Shown here: one piece after another, positions 15,443 to 18,088 of the stretch
Layout: each line of letters opens with the position of its first letter
How positions within the stretch are numbered: position 1 is the stretch's first letter
Source of the DNA: CAYSTL01 sp964516805
GTDB taxonomy: Archaea; Thermoplasmatota; Thermoplasmata; Halarchaeoplasmatales; Halarchaeoplasmataceae
Length of the DNA: 18,088 nucleotides
Direction of reading: 5' to 3'
Assembly: GCA_964516805.1 (NCBI GenBank)
Contig: CAZEXI010000043.1
Coordinates: 1 to 18,088 of the forward strand
Notes under the pieces: model-generated
What the model was told of the DNA's origin: nothing
Database searches by the model: none
The model's input: the letters and a program-made list of their open reading frames with translations, nothing else
Program-made: the position numbers and the translations under genes

Positions 15443-16440
15443 TGGATGTACAAAGGGATAGGATGCCTCTACGCAAATCTAAAAAAAATTTAGACCCCAC
15501 AACTCAAAAGCTTTTGGAACAGGGGATTATAAGAGTTCCTTCTAAAAAAAAGAAAAGTAAAACTCAGAAATTGAAAGAGATTGGTAAAGTTACATTCAAT
15601 TTCTGGAGTGGAGTAAAATATATAATATTTCTATCTGCAGTTCTGTGGTGGCTACCTTTATTTGGACCGATGATCGCAGGATATGTAGGTGGTAGAAGAA
15701 CCGGTGGCCCAAAAAAAGGATTGATCGCCTCACTAGTTGGAGTAGGTATAGTAGGAGGAGTCTATTATGTAATCACAAATGGACTTCTTCCAGTGACATT
15801 GACTAATTACCTGAGTTACCCACAATCACTTATTTCATCTTCAGTCAGCAAACCGTTCTTAGAGCCTTATGTAAGATTTCTCAGACTTTACTGGGGATCG
15901 TTCTTCGAACATATATTAGGTGGATTACCATTCAAACCTAACAGCTATGTTCTAACTGTTATTTTCGCATATGTAGGTGGAATAATATCTGTAGAAAATA
16001 AACATGAATTCTTCAATTCTGAAGAGGATAGCTCCCATATTCAGATCAATCTAGGTAATCTACAGCCTACCACCACTCAGAAAAAAAGTAGTAAAAAATC
16101 TAATCCTAGTTCTTGGAGTAATCAAGCTCAAGAACAAAAGAAAAGAAAGAGATTACAAGATTTGAAAGCTATACAATTCCACAATACTAACACTAATAAC
16201 AAAAATAATAATACATCTAATAATAACAGCGGTTCTAGCAGCAGTTCATCCAAGGAAAACAGTTCTAATAAAAAGCAAAAAAGTCGTAAAAAAGAAAATA
16301 AAAAAGCCATCAAAAATCTTCAGAATCAAAACATCAATTTAGATGATATCGAGCAATACTACCAGGACAACAAAACACTTCCAAAATCTAAGATAAATCA
16401 TCACTCAGTTCAAGAGGGAGATGACTGGGAATTTCTATAA
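15442..16440 (+). CDS. Membrane protein with long Asn/Ser/Lys-rich low-complexity tail, unknown function
   Basis: I do not recognise a defined family. A basic N-terminus (1-50) precedes hydrophobic segments at about 58-82, 92-115 and 165-185. The part with FGPMIAGYVGGRRTGG (74-89) weakly resembles small archaeal membrane proteins of the DUF5518 type. From about 186 the protein becomes hydrophilic. It is Lys/Gln-rich at 213-243, an Asn/Ser/Thr run at 248-275 includes six serines in a row, another Lys-rich block spans 271-292, and the acidic end is GDDWEFL. The strongly basic, polar tail contrasts with the acidic neighbours and is probably disordered; it might bind nucleic acid or acidic surfaces. 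Start choice: ATG 15442 overlaps the stop of a micro-ORF, and ATG 15463 (residue 8, GGGATAGG just before) is an alternative. The gene seems to be transcribed alone. Confidence 0.75.
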   Translation: MDVQRDRMPLRKSKKNLDPTTQKLLEQGIIRVPSKKKKSKTQKLKEIGKVTFNFWSGVKYIIFLSAVLWWLPLFGPMIAGYVGGRRTGGPKKGLIASLVGVGIVGGVYYVITNGLLPVTLTNYLSYPQSLISSSVSKPFLEPYVRFLRLYWGSFFEHILGGLPFKPNSYVLTVIFAYVGGIISVENKHEFFNSEEDSSHIQINLGNLQPTTTQKKSSKKSNPSSWSNQAQEQKKRKRLQDLKAIQFHNTNTNNKNNNTSNNNSGSSSSSSKENSSNKKQKSRKKENKKAIKNLQNQNINLDDIEQYYQDNKTLPKSKINHHSVQEGDDWEFL

Positions 16441-16462
16441 ATCTAGTCTATTAGATGCATAG

Positions 16463-16472
16463 AAATTATTAA
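16463..16472 (+). promoter_or_regulatory. TATA-like promoter of the pelota gene
   Basis: AAATTATTAA is centred about 30 bases before the ATG at 16497. No Shine-Dalgarno is present, so the transcript is nearly leaderless. Confidence 0.45.
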
Positions 16473-16496
16473 GGCCATCTCCTATCCAACTTCAAC

Positions 16497-17540
16497 ATGA
16501 AGATACTCCATCAAGACACACGAGAAGGAAAGATAAAAATCCGTATAGATAATATGGATGACCTCTGGCACCTTAAAAATATCATCAATCCAGATGATAT
16601 AGTGTCAGCAGTTACATATAGAAGAGAAGAGACTCAGAGGGATAAGATACGTTCAGAGAGAGGGGAGAAAAAGAGGATGAGATTGGATATAGAAGTTGAA
16701 AAGATGGAGTTCCATGAATTTACAGATAGATTAAGAATTTTAGGAGTGATCGTTGATGGCCCTCAGGACTTAGGCTCTTATCATACTTTAAACCTAACTG
16801 ACGGGGATGAGTTGACGATAATTAAAGACAAGTGGAAAAAGCATGAATTAGATAGATTGAAAGAGGCTGTAGAAAGGAGTGAAGAACCGATAATCACTTT
16901 CGTTGCCTTGGAGGAGAACGATGCTGTTATTGCAATAATGAGGCAGTATGGATTAAAAGAGATGGCTCATCTCGCCCCCAATATGGGAGGGAAGATGTAT
17001 GATTCAGAAAAGATGAGTAGAGAGGACTTCTTTGAGATGATAATCGACAAACTAAAGATGATCATGGATCCAGGAGAGCCTCTCGTCATATTAGGTCCAG
17101 GTTTTACTAAAGAGGATTTCTTTGAATACTGTAAAAATCATTATCCTGAATATGTTAAACATGTAGAAGTTATCCCAACAGGTATCGGGGGTAAAACTGG
17201 CATACATGAAGTGTTGAAATCTGGTGAAGAAAGAGGGGCATTGGAAGGACAGAGAGTTTCATTCGAAACCGAGAAGGTTGAGAATCTGTTAAAGGAAATA
17301 AAAAAAGATGGCGCTTATGCATATGGTATGGAATCAGTACAGAAAGCAGTTAAGATCGGTGCTGCGGATGAGCTTCTTATATTAGATACCAAAGTAAGAA
17401 CTGAAGAAGGAGAGAAGCTGATGGAAGAGACTGAACAGTTAGGTGGAAAAGTTGTAGTGATCAGCAATACTCACGAGGGTGGAGAGAAATTGGAAGCTTT
17501 GGGCGGAGTCGGTGCGCTCCTTAGATACAAAATAGAATGA
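16497..17540 (+). CDS. pelA: Pelota/Dom34 mRNA surveillance protein
   Basis: Archaeal pelota enters the A site of stalled ribosomes with aEF1A and helps ABCE1 split them, rescuing them from broken or stop-less messages. The 347 residues match the usual size. The N-terminal Sm-like domain (1 to about 125) includes DLWHLKNIINPDD and a basic loop TYRREETQRDKIR. A central domain (about 130-255) has ITFVALEENDAVIAIMR, and the C-terminal eRF1-like domain (about 260-347) has GAYAYGMESVQKAVKIGAAD and VVVISNTHEGGEKLEALGGVGALLRY. As expected for pelota, and unlike aRF1, there is no GGQ motif. No catalytic residue is lost. The ATG at 16497 fits a leaderless start. A six-T tract follows the stop, so it is probably a one-gene unit. 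Confidence 0.95.
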   Translation: MKILHQDTREGKIKIRIDNMDDLWHLKNIINPDDIVSAVTYRREETQRDKIRSERGEKKRMRLDIEVEKMEFHEFTDRLRILGVIVDGPQDLGSYHTLNLTDGDELTIIKDKWKKHELDRLKEAVERSEEPIITFVALEENDAVIAIMRQYGLKEMAHLAPNMGGKMYDSEKMSREDFFEMIIDKLKMIMDPGEPLVILGPGFTKEDFFEYCKNHYPEYVKHVEVIPTGIGGKTGIHEVLKSGEERGALEGQRVSFETEKVENLLKEIKKDGAYAYGMESVQKAVKIGAADELLILDTKVRTEEGEKLMEETEQLGGKVVVISNTHEGGEKLEALGGVGALLRYKIE

Positions 17541-17552
17541 ATAGAAATGGAA

Positions 17553-17607
17553 ACTTTTTTATATGAACCCTATTGTTTATGTAGGCAGATTGCAAAACTA
17601 TAAGGTG
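17553..17607 (+). promoter_or_regulatory. Terminator, promoter and Shine-Dalgarno before thioredoxin
   Basis: A six-T tract around 17555-17560 may end the pelota message. TTTTTATATG (17556-17565) is also TATA-like, which would start transcription near 17588. AAGGTG (17602-17607) sits seven bases before the ATG at 17615 and is a good ribosome-binding site. Confidence 0.5.
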
Positions 17608-17614
17608 TATAAAA

Positions 17615-17950
17615 ATGACAGAAGAATGGCCAGATGAACCGATCAAAGTTACTGATGATAATATAAAAGATCTAATTGAGAAATACGATTTACTCGCTGT
17701 AGACTGCTGGGCCCCATGGTGTGGTCCATGTAAGATGATGGATCCTGTAATAGAAGAATTGGCTGAAGATATGCAGGGAGAGGTAGCTTTTGGTAAGCTA
17801 AATGTCGATGAAAATAAAGAGGTTAGTTCGAAATATGGGATAACATCGATACCTACAGTTCTGATCTTCAAAGACGGAGAAGTCGTCGATAAACCAATAG
17901 GAGCTCAACCAAAAGAAGCTTTGAAGCAGAAAATAAACGAGTACAAGTAA
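17615..17950 (+). CDS. Thioredoxin
   Basis: This is a small cytoplasmic redox protein that reduces disulfides through a reversible CxxC pair. The active site is WCGPC with Cys36 and Cys39, preceded by the buried Asp30 in VDCWAPW, and the cis-proline is Pro80 in SIPT. FKDGEVVDKPIGA is the usual last strand region. The 111 residues match the normal single-domain fold, with no signal peptide. The residue just before the active-site loop is Cys31 rather than the more common Phe, a third cysteine close to the redox pair. A Shine-Dalgarno AAGGTG supports this start. It is flanked by its own promoter and a T-rich terminator, so it is likely transcribed alone. Its reductase is not in the window. Confidence 0.95.
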   Translation: MTEEWPDEPIKVTDDNIKDLIEKYDLLAVDCWAPWCGPCKMMDPVIEELAEDMQGEVAFGKLNVDENKEVSSKYGITSIPTVLIFKDGEVVDKPIGAQPKEALKQKINEYK

Positions 17951-17985
17951 ACTCTTTCTCTTACTAATTTCTTTTTTTATTACCA
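17951..17985 (+). terminator. T-rich terminator after thioredoxin
   Basis: A pyrimidine-rich stretch just after the stop codon ends in a run of seven T, a typical archaeal termination tract. Confidence 0.5.
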
Positions 17986-18048
17986 TATCTATTTTTAGAC
18001 AACCGTAATATTCTTATCTAGTCTAATATATCACCAAATGGGGAAAAT

Positions 18049-18088
18049 ATGACGATCAAAGTTGGAATCAATGGATATGGAACCGTTG
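18049..18088 (+). CDS. gap: Glyceraldehyde-3-phosphate dehydrogenase (archaeal type II), 5' end only
   Basis: Only 13 codons and one further base are in the window, reading MTIKVGINGYGTV. The glycine-rich VGINGYGTV is the start of the NAD(P)-binding Rossmann fold of archaeal phosphorylating GAPDH, which interconverts glyceraldehyde-3-phosphate and 1,3-bisphosphoglycerate in glycolysis or gluconeogenesis. The archaeal form commonly starts VGINGYGTIGKRV, so the match is good though short. The gene continues beyond the right edge. A four-codon ATG frame (18038-18052) overlaps its start, and an AT-rich promoter-like stretch lies at 18007-18031. No strong Shine-Dalgarno is present, only GGGG about eight bases ahead. 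Confidence 0.8.
   Translation, partial: MTIKVGINGYGTV

Noticed and set aside
1..18088. CRISPR array, tRNA or rRNA genes
   Set aside because: No regularly spaced repeats and no tRNA or rRNA signature sequences were seen by eye on either strand.

Overview
The window comes from an archaeon, almost certainly a euryarchaeote. It carries an archaeal proteasome beta subunit, the KH/beta-CASP ribonuclease aCPSF1, pelota, ADP-forming acyl-CoA synthetases and the first codons of an archaeal type II GAPDH. Promoters are TATA-like boxes about 25-30 bases before start codons, several genes look leaderless, and others have a GGTG-type Shine-Dalgarno. The DNA is AT-rich and most proteins are rich in Asp and Glu, which suggests a moderately salt-adapted lineage. 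A methanogen-related or halophile-related euryarchaeote such as Methanonatronarchaeia is possible, but this is a guess.

Layout. Positions 1-602 hold no intact gene. They contain a T-rich tract and a compact IS200/IS605-like element without transposase or TnpB. It has matching palindromes at both ends, a tnpB-start-like fragment, and a strongly folded segment ending like a TnpB guide-RNA scaffold. Positions 603-5465 read on the minus strand: aCPSF1, proteasome beta, an MscS channel, a DUF2299-like protein and a dolichol/phytol kinase-like membrane protein. The kinase-like gene overlaps a lone ADP-forming acyl-CoA synthetase alpha subunit (5465-6889, minus). After a 216-base divergent promoter region the plus strand takes over: a fused alpha-beta acyl-CoA synthetase, a BioD-like/DRTGG protein, a CoA-transferase fused to a GNAT acetyltransferase, and a lone synthetase beta subunit. 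Then come a sugar-phosphate nucleotidyltransferase and a phosphohexomutase, a membrane protein with an Asn/Ser/Lys-rich tail, pelota, thioredoxin, and the first 13 codons of GAPDH.

How they fit together. The 5.5-12.9 kb block is an acyl-CoA energy module. The ADP-forming synthetases convert acyl-CoA, ADP and phosphate to acid, ATP and CoA. The CoA-transferase can move CoA between acids. The DRTGG protein and the GNAT domain are candidate regulators. The nucleotidyltransferase/mutase pair supplies a nucleotide sugar, and the dolichol-kinase-like protein would feed lipid carriers or isoprenoid recycling. aCPSF1 and pelota handle RNA 3' ends and ribosome rescue, and the proteasome handles protein turnover.

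The points most worth following up are the nuclease-less guide-RNA-like element at 61-503, the micro-ORF with a hairpin that overlaps the start of the 15442 gene, and the unusual alpha / fused alpha-beta / beta arrangement of the synthetases.
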